The notes below the pieces were generated by a model, which saw only the letters and a list, made by a program, of their open reading frames with translations, was not told the DNA's origin and searched no databases. Below are positions 11,693 through 21,784 of a stretch of 64,000 bases of DNA, piece by piece. Source of the stretch: Stomorhina lunata (lineage: Eukaryota; Arthropoda; Insecta; Diptera; Rhiniidae); the NCBI GenBank assembly GCA_933228675.1, contig OW121740.1:133383440-133447439 (forward strand), in the 5' to 3' direction. Numbering within the stretch: the stretch's first letter is position 1; each line of letters opens with the position of its first letter. A program made the translations under genes and the position numbers.

Positions 11693-13309
11693 CGTATCCT
11701 GTGGTCGACACAATCGACCTTCATCTAGTTCATTGTTATCACATTGAGCCTGGGTTCGATCCCCGGTCTCGGCAACAACAATTTCTGTAATTATTAATTC
11801 CTATTAAGTTTAAGGCCCTATGCTCCACTGGGAGTCAATTATAACAGAATTTAAATTATTTATTACCACACCATCTTCCGTCGGCAGTAAGACTACAGCA
11901 ATAACACGCCGTCTACGAAAAATAAATAAAATTGGCTGTAAAACAAAAAAATGCGTCTAAATAACAACAAATGGCGCAACTTCACTGTTCTAGAAATATA
12001 TATGATGTGCAATTACTGTGTGGCTTTATCTCTCCCTTTCATCACCTTTCTCTTCTCTGCCATCCCCTTTCCAAATAAGGTTACCCAATTCGTATATACT
12101 CCATATGCAATTGTATAAGCAGTATTTGCCTGAGTGCTACTTCTCTATAAAAGGAAACTCATACAATCAGAGCCTTAAGTCAAAAATGACAGTGTCGATG
12201 TAGCAAGTTTTTAAAATTGCTCGGGCTAAACGGATATGTGGAGAAATTGATCTCATTGATTTCTATGTCACTCCATACAACAGAGCGTCGAATTGGCCAA
12301 ATTGGCAAAACTATAATTAAAAATTGTGTAGCTCTCGAAGAGTTTACTGATTCAAGATATTCCATAATAAACCGTTTTTGCATTTTTAGAAGTGAATGAG
12401 AAGGAAAAAGTGTTAGACTTAGTAGCTCTTATCAAAACATCTTAATATTCCTTTCTGATATTATAGCATTTTCTGAACATTAATCAGTTTTGAATTTACA
12501 TTTGATTCAGACCGATCATTTAATTCCTTTTCTTGATAATAATCTGTAATTATTATGAACTTTCTTTCAACAGACTGTTTTTTTAATCGGTAATATCCTT
12601 TTTGGGTATAAGTCACACTGTTCTTTTCCAACTCTATACTACTGTGACTCTTAAAAAAATTGGCATTGTAAAATAGCTCTTAATGATCACATGCGTGCCC
12701 TTCCCTGCAATATTATTTAATTTTTTAACACAATATTTATTCCTCAATCACTCGAATATTTTATTCCAATAAACCAACCCAAAAAACAAAATTCCATACA
12801 AATTTAACTTCAAATAATTCAAATTTGAAAGTTTTACATTTTAAGCACTTTTTTTTGTCAAATCTTCCAAAATATTAATTTTGTCTTTCACTCCCTCACC
12901 ACAAATAATAAAAACAATACCAATAATTTTTGTTGCTTTTATTTTACAAAACAAAAACATTTATTTAATTGTAATAAAATACTCTTTATTTTTGTCTTTG
13001 TCTACCACTATCTCCCCACAAATATACTCTTTTATTCTCATCACTCACGAAAAATAATAAAAACAAAAGAAAACATGTTTGCATACAATTTCTTTTGTTT
13101 GATTCTTAATAGTGAATTTCATATGCATGTGAGTTTTCTTTATTGTGTTAGTAAGATTTTTAAATACCAAACCGACTTTTTAAAACTGAACCGATTTTAA
13201 TAAAATATAAATTCGTCTGATCTACGGAAAAATACTTTTCAAATGATATAAAATTTTCCAGAAATGAGTGTATAATTAAAGCGTAAAAGGGGATAATAAA
13301 TGGGCGCTT
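11693..13309. mobile_element. Probable 1.6-kb insertion inside the minisatellite element, with a tRNA-like head
   Basis: The minisatellite units stop at about 11692 and resume at about 13310; the same hexamer GCGTAT occurs at both junctions, a possible target duplication. Near the left end, 11700-11780 carries CCTGGGTTCGATCCCCGGTC, a strong pol III B box, suggesting a tRNA-derived SINE or tRNA-headed element. The rest (11800-13300) is AT-rich; its reading frames are short, overlap on both strands and look non-coding. Confidence 0.45.
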
Positions 13310-13555
13310 GCGTATTAATATTATAGATGAGTTATATGGGAGGGGTCACGCCCACTTGAGATTTCGAAAAAAAACTTAGCCTATAGTCACCACCGGCCAC
13401 ACCATACTACATTGTCAAAATTTCAGAAAAATCGGTCCGCTAGTTTCGGAGATCCTTCCCAACAAACAACATACAAACAGACAAACAGACGCGGACATTT
13501 TTTATAGATATAGAAGAAGAAGATAGAAGAAGAAGATAGAAGAAAGAAGATAGAT
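13310..13555 (+). repeat. 3' end of the RTE-like minisatellite element
   Basis: One more unit (GGGAGGGGTCACGCCCACTT ... AGAAAAATCGGTCCGCTAG) is followed by TTTCGGAGATCCTTCCCAAC, AACATACAAACAGACAAACAGACGCGGACATT split over two short runs, and an AGA-rich microsatellite at 13510-13550. A tail of this form is typical of RTE-type non-LTR elements and their non-autonomous relatives. Confidence 0.6.
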
Positions 13556-13867
13556 ATTTGCCATACTCTTCTCTACATTTTTGCCGAACAAAGTTATGCG
13601 ATAGTTTTAAGTGTTGATTAGCTTTTTGGTAAAAACTGATGACACTTTTTTTAGGCATCATGATAATATTGGGAAACTTTGGAGGCCCATAAAAATAAAA
13701 CGGTCACTAACATGGCTAAACTGAGTATAGGGTTTTACTACATTTTGATAGTAGAATAGAACCTATATAGTCACGACCTTGCACTTTTTTCACTGTTGTG
13801 CAGTGTTATTTGCTAGAGACCCATTCGGACCCGAAAGAATATAGTTCAATAATATTAAGTTCTTGTA

Positions 13868-14110
13868 AACCACCGTGGTATAACAGGTCATCCGCCTAGC
13901 ATACCAGAAGTCTCAAGTTCGATACCTGGCCAGACCCAATTTTCAAAGAAGTGGCTGTCCACCTCATAACTCAGCTAGCCACTGGTTATTGAGTATTAGG
14001 TTATGTAAAACTTCTCTAACTAATGGATTTGCCGTTCGGAGCCGGAGCATTAAAACAAGCTCCTACTATATAGAGGATACTGAGCCTCATGTGCCAGAGG
14101 TAAACTTATA
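13868..14110 (+). repeat. tRNA-derived SINE, best-preserved copy
   Basis: A tRNA-like head (CCACCGTGGTATAACAGGTC, then AAGTTCGATACCTGG as B box) is followed by a non-tRNA body containing TTGCCGTTCGGAGCCGGAGC, a motif I recall from SINEs widespread in higher flies. The minus-strand copy at 3885-3957 shares the head. There is no intact acceptor stem, so it is not a functional tRNA. Confidence 0.65.
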
Positions 14111-14674
14111 AATAATCAATATAATGTTGGGGGAGAAAATAATGTTGGGGGTCGAAGACAAGTTCAATGTGATTTGTTATGCTAAGTAGCCAAAGTGCTG
14201 ACTAAATCACAGCACCTATGATATCATACAAAAGGCGACCCGTAAGTCTTTGGTCAATATCGCTTAGGTAGATATTGGTATTTTTAAAAGTAATCCGGAC
14301 GTTCCATTTTAGTCAGGAATATAAATTTTGCTACCTTTTGTGATTACTAAATAAACTGTATAGTCCAGTTTATGTTCTATGCTCTTCTATAATAAATAAT
14401 ATTTATATTTGCGTAAAGACATGTATACCAAATTTTTGTTTATTTTATTTAACAAAAAACTTAAAAGTTTAAAAGTTTTTTTCTTAGAAACTTTATATTT
14501 CCAGACAGACCTTAAAAAAGTTTCCAAAGATACTCGTATGTTGGCATTGAAAACAAAGTTTTGCAAAAGCAGAACAAAAAACCTTTTTCCCAAATATTTT
14601 AAAGCTCTTAACTTAAGTGTTTTTTTAATTGTTTAAACAAAATTGATTTCTTTGAAATATGTTTTATTTTTTAG
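14111..14674 (+). other. End of intron 1
   Basis: AT-rich sequence without recognised genes. It ends with the pyrimidine tract TTTTATTTTTTAG at 14662-14674, the acceptor for exon 2. Confidence 0.65.
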
Positions 14675-14827
14675 GTAAACTTAATAAGGACTTTAAACCT
14701 TTAAACATGCGTAACCATTCATTAGTGCTTAACCTTGCCACCGACATTGATGAGGGTTACTATATGTGTCAGGCAACAAATGATATTGGTTCGGGTCTTA
14801 AGAAAATAATACGTATCAATGTCAATG
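14675..14827 (+). CDS. Dscam4: Dscam4-like exon 2: second half of Ig8
   Basis: After the TTTTTTAG acceptor the exon continues the glycine codon split with exon 1 and encodes about 51 residues: KLNKDFKPLNMRNHS, LVLNLATDIDEGYYMC, QATNDIGSGLKKIIRINVN. DEGYYMC holds the F-strand Cys pairing with the Cys in exon 1; D-x-G-x-Y-x-C is the I-set signature. NHS is a possible N-glycosylation site. The exon closes Ig8. It has phase 1 at both ends; the donor GTAAGT at 14828 is a perfect consensus. The exon is 11.8 kb from exon 1 but only 282 bp from exon 3. It itself begins with GTAAAC, so a GT at the exon start is part of the coding sequence and not a donor. Confidence 0.92.
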
Positions 14828-15109
14828 GTAAGTAGATGAATTTATTTGGAAACTTAAACAGCAAACACACTTAAGCACATACTAAGTTATAAATACTAGA
14901 CAAAACCAAATACATACATTTATATGTAGTCGTACGTAAACTAGGACATGTGACAGTTTGAGACAGACTTGATGGATGGCAGATTTTACTGTTAATTAAA
15001 CAACAGAATTCACTTATGTATTTAAAGCAAAACATACCTTCATACATATTTCACTACTAAACTTATTTTCTTTATTTTACTTGTATTTAAAAACATCCCT
15101 TCTCTCTAG

Positions 15110-15632
15110 AACCTGCACGTTTCGAACAAACATCACGCAACATCTCATCGCGACGCAATGATGCTGTCACACTCGACTGTCATGCCAAAGGTGATGAACC
15201 CATTAGTATCGCCTGGACGCACAACAATGCCCGCATTGATTTAAATAATTTCCGTTTTAGTATAGCGGAAATGAAAACCGAAAAGGGCGTCGACTCTCAA
15301 ATGACCATTTCCCGTTCGGATCGTCATGATTCGGGTGTTTACAAGTGTATTGCTGAGAATCCCTATGGTCGTGCCGAACATGTTATATATTTAGCGGTAC
15401 AGGAACGTCCTGATACTCCTTCGAATCTGGAGGTTTTTGAGGTTGGTTCTCGTACTGTCAAGCTGTCATGGCGTCGTCCTTTCGATGGCAACTCTCCAGT
15501 ATTGTCATATTTGGTGCAATATCAACCACTGAAATTTCTACAATCACATGCAACTATTGGTATGGCTGGCAGTGATTGGAATGGTCAGAATATCATAAAT
15601 GTGACATTGCCATCAACAAGTATAAGCAAGAG
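15110..15632 (+). CDS. Dscam4: Dscam4-like exon 3: Ig9 and first part of FN1
   Basis: This is the largest exon (523 bp). Residues 1-98 (EPARFEQTSR to YLAVQ) form Ig9, with Cys at LDC, Trp at SIAW and Cys at DSGVYKC. From ERPDTPSNLEVFEVGSR a fibronectin type III domain starts, with the core Trp in KLSWRRP and the FDGNSPVLSYLVQY strand. A longer loop than usual (SHATIGMAGSDWNGQ) sits before INVTLPSTSISK. Possible N-glycosylation sites are NIS and NVT. The acceptor is CTCTCTAG; the donor GTGAGT at 15633 leaves AG of a serine codon (phase 2), completed by T at the start of exon 4. In Dscam proteins this Ig9-FN1 region is part of the membrane-distal arm. Confidence 0.95.
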
Positions 15633-16550
15633 GTGAGTGGTAAACTGAGGGAGGTATGGGAAGGGTATACGAGGGTGAATTGAAAATTTTTCTAAAAATA
15701 TTTGAAGTAAAAAATTTGTCTTATTTTATGAGAATTTTTGAGTTTTTAAACATATAACAAGAAATTCAAGCCGATTTTGCTAATTTCTGAAATGAAGTTA
15801 TATAGACCAATAGATTCTATTTATTTTTTTAAAACTAAAAGTAGCCCAAATTAGTAACCGAATTTAGAAAATCGGACATTTTAAAACATTTCAATAAATA
15901 TTAATTTAAAAATTTCCAAACAAAAATTCAAAGTCGAAAAAGTTAAGTGGGTACATATTTTGACCTTAGGCGTGTGGTCTTAAGGCAATAATTGAACCTA
16001 TAATCAATATCTATAAATAATATACATTTAATACATCAATTAAAAGGAAAATATGTCTAGATTATTACATTGTTAATTCTTTTTTTATTAAGTTGTTTTT
16101 GACATTTCTGGAAAAAATGTAGAAAAAACTAACAGGTGAATTCTTAACGAAATCATTTCTGAAATTTGACTTCAAATTTCTAAAAAACTGTACAAGGTAT
16201 ATGAATGATTTTTCGCATTAGTAAAGCTTGCTTTATTGTTTGAATGAAATAATTTAAATAATTTATAAAAATAAATGATGTATGAAAATTTACCATTTTT
16301 TATAAAACCCCATTTTCTAGATTCATTTATGAATTCGCGCTATTTTTTTTTTTCGAAATCTAAATATAATATATGGTGCTATACAATTGCATATCAGAAA
16401 GTAGCAGAATCGGCTTGAATTTTTTGCTATATATATTTGAAAACTCAAAAGTTCTCATTAAAATTGGACAAATTTCGGTTAAATTTAGATAATCGGTCTG
16501 CATTTGACCTTAGCTCCCATGTAAGACCCATAACGGAAATGACTTAAGTA
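15633..16550. other. 5' part of intron 3, no gene seen
   Basis: AT-rich intronic DNA after exon 3 with short A/T runs. Some phrases (CCTTAGCTCCCATGTAAGAC near 16505) resemble the mini-me-type repeats elsewhere in the window, suggesting an old, decayed copy. Confidence 0.5.
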
Positions 16551-17510
16551 TAAAAAAGTATTCTATATAGAAATGTAACCGATTACTATGCTTTTACAGA
16601 AAAGTAACTAATAACTTGTCTTTTTTATAGAAAAATAATCGATTAATTGGTTTTTTTTTATTGAAAAGTAACAGTTTACTTGTTTTTTTTTTAAAAAAAA
16701 GTAACCGATTACTTGGTTTTATAGAAAAGTGACCGATTACTTGGCTTTTCTATAGAAAAGTATTTCAATAAAAAATAGCTTGTATTTCTATAGAAAAGTA
16801 AACGGTTTCTTTATATTTCTATAGACTGGTAAGCAGTTAGTTTGTTTTTCTACAGAAAAGAAACTTGGTTTTTTTGTAAGAAATTAACAGATTACTTGCC
16901 TTTTTGATAGAAAATTAACTAATTACTTGGATTTTTTATAAAAAAGTAACCGATTACTTGCCTTTGTCATAGAAAACTAACAAATTATTTGGCTTTTCTA
17001 TAGAAAAGTGACCGGTTACTTTAATTTTCTATGGAAAGGTAACCGGTTACTTTAGTTTTCTATAGAAAAGTAACTGGCTACTTTGTATTTCTATAAAAAT
17101 TACTTTATATTTCTATAAAAAAGTTAACGGTTTCTTTGTATTTCTATCGATAGGTAACCGGTAACTTGGCTTTGTATAAAAGAAGAGTAACCGATTACTT
17201 TCTATTTTTTAAGAAAAGTAACAGATTACTTGCCATTTTAATATAAAACTATTCAATTGCTTGGCCTTTTTTATAAAAAAGTAACAAAATAATTGTCTTT
17301 TCTACGGAAAAGTAACCGGTTACTTTTATTTTCTATAGAACAGTAACCGGTTACTTTAATTGCCTTTTGAAAAGTTAACTTTTACTTCAACTTCATATTG
17401 GAATGTAACGGGTTACTTTGTATTTCTTAGAAAAGTAAGCGGTTACTTTGTATATTTATAGAAAAGTAATCGGTTACTTGATATTTGTATAAAAAATCGT
17501 GTTTTGGTAT
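16550..17510. repeat. Degenerate repeat array combining CTATAG and GTAACCGGTTAC palindromes
   Basis: About 25-28 irregular units of roughly 34-40 bp, each with TTTCTATAGAAAAGTAAC and then CGATTACTT or CGGTTACTT. The exact palindrome GTAACCGGTTAC occurs near 17039, 17311 and 17345, and variants (GTAACCGATTAC and similar) occur in most units. The CTATAG core is shared with the 31-bp arrays in other introns. There is no coding potential. Confidence 0.85.
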
Positions 17511-17523
17511 AACTAAATTCTCT

Positions 17524-17999
17524 ATATGTGACCTGGGGCCAAATAACGGCGTTCGATATCGATCGAAATCTTAGATATTTACAAAACATTTGTAAAGCAT
17601 ACTTTAAGGATAATTAAAATTATTTAAAAGATGCACAGTTTGCTATATTTTTTTTGTAGTTACTTGCCAAAAGATGACCAATAGTAAAAGAGTTTTAATT
17701 GAACTATTTGTTTTTAAGAACGAATCAAAATGAACACCAAATTTCAATAAACTTTTTGCATCGAAGTAACTTTGAACATCCCTAAAGTATACTTCACAAT
17801 ATTTGCTTAAAAGTCTGAGTTTTCGATATCGGTATCGAATTCGGTAGTTTGGCCCCTGGTCTATGAAAAGGTGGCTTATGACTCAAAAACAAAATTTCGA
17901 AAAATTAGCTAATATTTCGAAATTTTTGGCAAATTTTTCGAAATTTTGTTTTTGAGTCATAAGCCTCCTTTTTCCTTTTCATAGACCAGGTCACATATA
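17524..17999. mobile_element. Nested hairpin element of about 475 bp
   Basis: The outermost arms ATATGTGACCTGG (17524) and CCAGGTCACATAT (17987) are exact reverse complements. Inside, GACCTGGGGCCAAA...ATCG (17529-17568) pairs with 17823-17862, and a second strong hairpin spans 17856-17989 (CTGGTCTATGAAAAGG and GGCTTATGACTCAAAAACAA paired with their complements, with an 8-base bulge). The structure looks like one foldback MITE inserted into or next to another. No coding capacity. Confidence 0.75.
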
Positions 18000-18119
18000 T
18001 TATATTCATACATTTCTTATAAATCCAATAAAATTTCTTGTTTTAATAAACTTTTCCTACAACCCTTCTTTAATTTTTTATTTCATTACTCATTTATCTC
18101 ATCCCCACATTTCTTATAG

Positions 18120-18330
18120 TTATGACAGTGACTTACGTGAAAGTGCCATCGTATCTGGCCTGACACCGGCCACAACATTTTTGATTCGCATGCAGGCCAT
18201 AAATGAAATCGAACGTAGCCCCTTCACCGAACCGATTGTACTGAAGACTCAGGAAGAAGCACCCACCGAAGCACCCTCTAATGTACAAGTTCAAACGGGT
18301 GGAGAAAGTGAATTGATTGTCACTTGGCAG
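18120..18330 (+). CDS. Dscam4: Dscam4-like exon 4: end of FN1 and start of FN2
   Basis: The exon completes the split serine and reads YDSDLRESAIVSGLTPATT, FLIRMQAINEIERSPF, TEPIVLKTQEEAPTEAP, then the start of FN2 SNVQVQTGGESELIVTWQ. LTPATTFLIRMQAIN is the E-F strand signature of fibronectin type III (L-x-P-x-T-x-Y-like, with Phe in place of Tyr). TQEEAPTEAPSNVQV is the FN1/FN2 border. The acceptor is TTCTTATAG at 18111-18119; the donor GTAATT follows TGGCAG, giving a phase-0 junction, so FN2 is cut just after its core Trp. The long open frame on the opposite strand (18133-18441) is a shadow of this exon. Confidence 0.94.
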
Positions 18331-18887
18331 GTAATTTTCCCACAATTTTTGTTTTAACATTTCATTTTGTTTTTGTTGCAGTTGTATTTCTTGAATCGCT
18401 GGCGAAAACGTTGAAATGAAATACATTTTTGCAATTGACATTTATTGCATTTGCGAAAAAAAATTGTTGTGTGAAATTTTTAACAAATTAAATTTTTGAA
18501 TGGAAGTTTTTTTTGGCTTTGTTTTTTGAAGACTCTGAATAGAGAGGGGTATTGGTGGAAAGGTTAACATAAAGTAGAAGTGATTGGGTTTGTTTATGTA
18601 ATAAAGTGGGTTAAATAATTTTTTTAGGGTTCCACCAAAGACTATAATAAAGTGAAAAAAGTGAAATTAAAGTGAATAAAGAATTTCATTGTTCTTTATT
18701 CACTTTAATTTCAACACATAAACTTATAACAAACATACATTTCATCAGCACGTGTTTGTGCCTTAGCTTCCTCTTATCGATGTTAACAACTTGTTTTCCA
18801 AGAAAAGGAATAGTTCTCCATATAGCTCTGTAAAGATTTGCTTTAGTTTTCGAGATATAGCGTTATAAAAAAATTGAGGAATATGCG
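18331..18887. other. 5' part of intron 4
   Basis: Single-copy-looking sequence without a gene. It contains one perfect hairpin (listed separately at 18663-18712). Confidence 0.6.
18663..18712. repeat. Perfect 21-bp inverted repeat, 8-base loop
   Basis: The left arm GAAATTAAAGTGAATAAAGAA (18663-18683), loop TTTCATTG, and right arm (18692-18712) are an exact reverse complement. The word AAAGTGAA also repeats just upstream. It is short for an animal pre-miRNA stem, so the use, if any, is unknown. Confidence 0.85.
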
Positions 18888-20615
18888 CAATAAATATTTT
18901 TGAAAAATATCCTATAAAAATAAGATATTTTTGAAAAATTTCCTATAAACATAAGACATTTTTGAAAAATTTCCTATAAACATAAGACATTTTTGAAAAC
19001 CTTCATATAAAAAAAAGGAAATTTTTGAAAAATTTCCTATAAAAATAAGAAATTTTTGAAAAAATTATTATAAAAATAAAAAATTTTTGAAAAATTTCCT
19101 AAAAAAATAAGAAATTTTTTAAAAAAAATTTCCTATAAAAATAAGAAGTTTTTGAAAAATTTCCTATAAAAATAAGAAATTTTTGAAAAATTTCCTATAA
19201 AAATACGAAATTTTTGAAAAAATTTTTATTAAAATTAGAAATTTTTGAAAAACTTCCTATAAAAATTAGAAATTTTTGAAACATTTCGTAAAAAAATCAG
19301 AAATTCTTGAAAAATTTTCCTATAAAAATAAGAAATTTTTAAAAAATTTCCGATAAAAATAAGACATTTATGAAAAATTTGCTATAAAAATTAGAAATTT
19401 TTGAAAAATTTCTTATAAAAATAAGAAATTTTTGAAAAATTTCGTACAAAAATAAGAAATTTTTGAAAAATTTCCTATTAAAACCAGAACTTTTTAAAAA
19501 ATTTCCTATAAAAATAAGAAATTTTTAAAAATTTTCTATAAAAATAAAAAAATTTTGAAAAATTTCCTATAAAAATAACAAATTTTGGAAAAATTTCTTA
19601 TAAAAATAAGACATTTTTGAAAAATTTCCTATAAAATCAGAAATTTTTGAAAAATTTAATATAAAAATAAGAAATTTTTGAAAAATTTCCTATAAAAATA
19701 AGACATTTTTAAAAAATTTGCTATAAAAATAAGAAATTTTTGAAAAATTTCTTATAAAAATAAGAAATTTTTGAAAAATTTCGTATAAAAATAAGGAATT
19801 TTTGAAAAATTTCCTATTAAAACAAGAATTTTTTTTAAAGATTTCCTAAAAAATAGAAAATTTTTGAAAAATTTCCTAAAAAAATAAGAAATTTTTGAAA
19901 AATTTCCTATATAAATAAGAAATTTTAAAAAAATTTCCTATAAAAATAAGAAATTTTTGAAAAATTTCCTATAAAAATAATAAATTTTTGAAAAATTTCC
20001 TATAAAAATAAAAAATTTTTGAAAAAATTCATATAAAAATAAGAAATTTTTTTGAAAAATTTCCAATCAAAACAAGAAAATTTTTTAAAGATTTCCTATA
20101 AAAATAGAAAATTTTTGAAAATTTTCGTATAAAAATAGAAAATTTTTGAAAATAATAAATTTTTGAAAAATTTCCTATAAAAATAATAAATTTTTGAAAA
20201 ATTTCCTATAAAAATAAAAAATTTTTGAAAAAATTCATATAAAAATAAGAAATTTTTTTGAAAAATTTCCAATCAAAACAAGAAAATTTTTGAAAAATTT
20301 CCTATAAAAATAAGAAATTTTTGAAAATTTTCCTATAAAATGAGGAAGTTTTTTGAAAAATTTCTTATAAAAATAGGAAATTAAAAAAAAATTTCCTATA
20401 AAAATTGGACATTCTTGAAAAATTTCCTATAAAAATAATAAATTTTTGAAAAATGTCCTATAAAAATAAGAAATTTTGAAAAAATTTCCTATAAAAATAA
20501 GAATTTTTTAAAAAATTTCCTATAAACATAAGAAATTTTTGAAAAATTTCCTATAAAAATAAGAAATTTTTGAAAAATTTCATATAAAAATATGAAATTT
20601 TTGAAAATTTTAAGA
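18888..20615. repeat. 31-bp tandem array in intron 4
   Basis: About 55 diverged copies of a 31-bp unit: TTCCTATAAAAATAAGAAAT then TTTTGAAAAAT. A block with AATCAAAACAAG appears twice (about 20060-20100 and 20260-20290), showing local segment duplication. Same family as the array at 22670-24385 in the next intron. Confidence 0.95.
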
Positions 20616-21250
20616 AGCTATTATATAAATGCAACAATTCATTAGATTAAGTACTTTTTAGCACTTAAAGTAGTTTTTGATACTTATATATTTTATTTAA
20701 GTGTTGGTTCTTTCCTCTATTAGAGACCCTTATTTTTACTTTCAAAAAACCTCCTAATCTCATACCAAATAAAATGCTTTCAAAAACCTTCAACCACTAA
20801 TTAGCCTCAAATCGTTAAGAATCGCATAACAAACTTTTCACTTAAATAACACCAAATAAGAAAAAGTATAAATAAGTGGAAAAAGCACTAAAATTCATTA
20901 TTAACAACCTTTAAAAAATACAAAATTAAAAAAAAACTGAATAATTTATTTAGTTACCACATGAAATGGAAAAACTCATTTACATTATGAACGAATGAAG
21001 GAAATAGCAAATAAGAATATTTTCTTTTTCAAGCTAAAAGGAAAAACTTTAAAACTTAAGCAAAAAAAAATTATATAAAATACCTTAAACAAGTGTAAAG
21101 AAACATCATTCATTCACTTGAGACAAGCACAAGTTCGTTCTTTCTTCGATATTCTTAAAAGAATTACCTTCTTTTTCCATACAATCTAAGATGTAATTTT
21201 TTGTTATAAATGTTAGTTATTTTTTATTGTTTACTTCTACTAACTTAAAG
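20616..21250 (+). other. End of intron 4
   Basis: AT-rich sequence with no gene. The acceptor for exon 5 is TACTAACTTAAAG at 21238-21250, with a pyrimidine-rich stretch (TTTTTTATTGTTTACTTC) before it. Confidence 0.6.
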
Positions 21251-21506
21251 ATACCACCCCGAGAATCCTGGAATGGTGAACTTATTGGCTATACCGTCAA
21301 CTGCAGCGAAGAAAAGCAGAATATCAACTACATTAGCGTTGTCAATAATTCACTCAAGTCGGTGATTGTAAGTGGCTGGGCCACCACCAAGGCCACAATA
21401 CGGGGATTGCGCAAATACACCAGGTATGCGGTAACGGTACGAGCCTTAAATAGTTTTGGTTCCGGCCCCTGGAGCACACCCATCTTTGGTACAACAGCTG
21501 AGGGTG
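21251..21506 (+). CDS. Dscam4: Dscam4-like exon 5: rest of FN2
   Basis: The exon begins in phase 0 with IPPRESWNGELIGYTVNC and continues SEEKQNINYISVVNNS, SVIVSGWATTKATIRGLRKY, TRYAVTVRALNSFGSGPWS, TPIFGTTAEG. PPRESWNGELIGY is the C-strand block and LRKYTRYAVTVRALN the F-strand block (L-x-x-x-T-x-Y) of FN type III. NCS and NNS are possible N-glycosylation sites. The start was set by the AAAG acceptor and by continuity with TWQ of exon 4. The donor GTAAGT at 21507 leaves a phase-1 end. An internal GTAAGT at about 21367 is coding (IVSGW) but matches the donor consensus; use of it would truncate FN2. Confidence 0.94.
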
Positions 21507-21784
21507 GTAAGTACTAAAAATAATAATAATCATAAGACCCGTAATAAAAAATATTGTGTAGCCAAGGAAAATATTAAAATAAGTTTAAGAAAATAGAAGA
21601 GAAAAAGAAAATTGTTGGCAGACAATATCTGTTGAAAGAACAGGTAACAGCTGTACAAATTGTTATCTTAATAACAACAAACATTAAAAATGCTTTTAGC
21701 GTGTTATGTTTTTGTTATGGCAAATGTGAGTTTTTGTCTAACCGTGTTTTAGTACAAATAGCAAATTTATAACCATGCACAGTG

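Larger units (their letters stand above)
7951..13806. mobile_element. Composite element with long inverted arms (foldback-like), broken by later insertions
   Basis: The left arm (about 7951-8233, continued at 8763-9025) is the reverse complement of the right arm (about 10345-10612, continued at 13555-13806). Shared stretches include CACTRCACAACA at the tips, GGTCGTGACTATAT, GTGACCGTTTTAT, GGGCCTCCAAAGTTTC, then TGATCATAACTTTTT, CCTGATTTTTCC and ACTCCCTTGTGCCAA inside. The left arm is interrupted by a MITE and the right arm by an RTE-like minisatellite element. With these removed, each arm is about 500 bp around a core that holds another repeat (9020-9800). No transposase was recognised and no target duplication is certain. 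Confidence 0.75.

Noticed and set aside
12018..12399. Overlapping 60-67-codon frames on both strands near 12.0-12.4 kb
   Set aside because: No recognisable domain, overlapping antisense frames, and within a probable mobile insertion.
18133..18441. 102-codon frame on the minus strand
   Set aside because: Antisense shadow of exon 4, which is clearly coding FN1/FN2 sequence on the plus strand.
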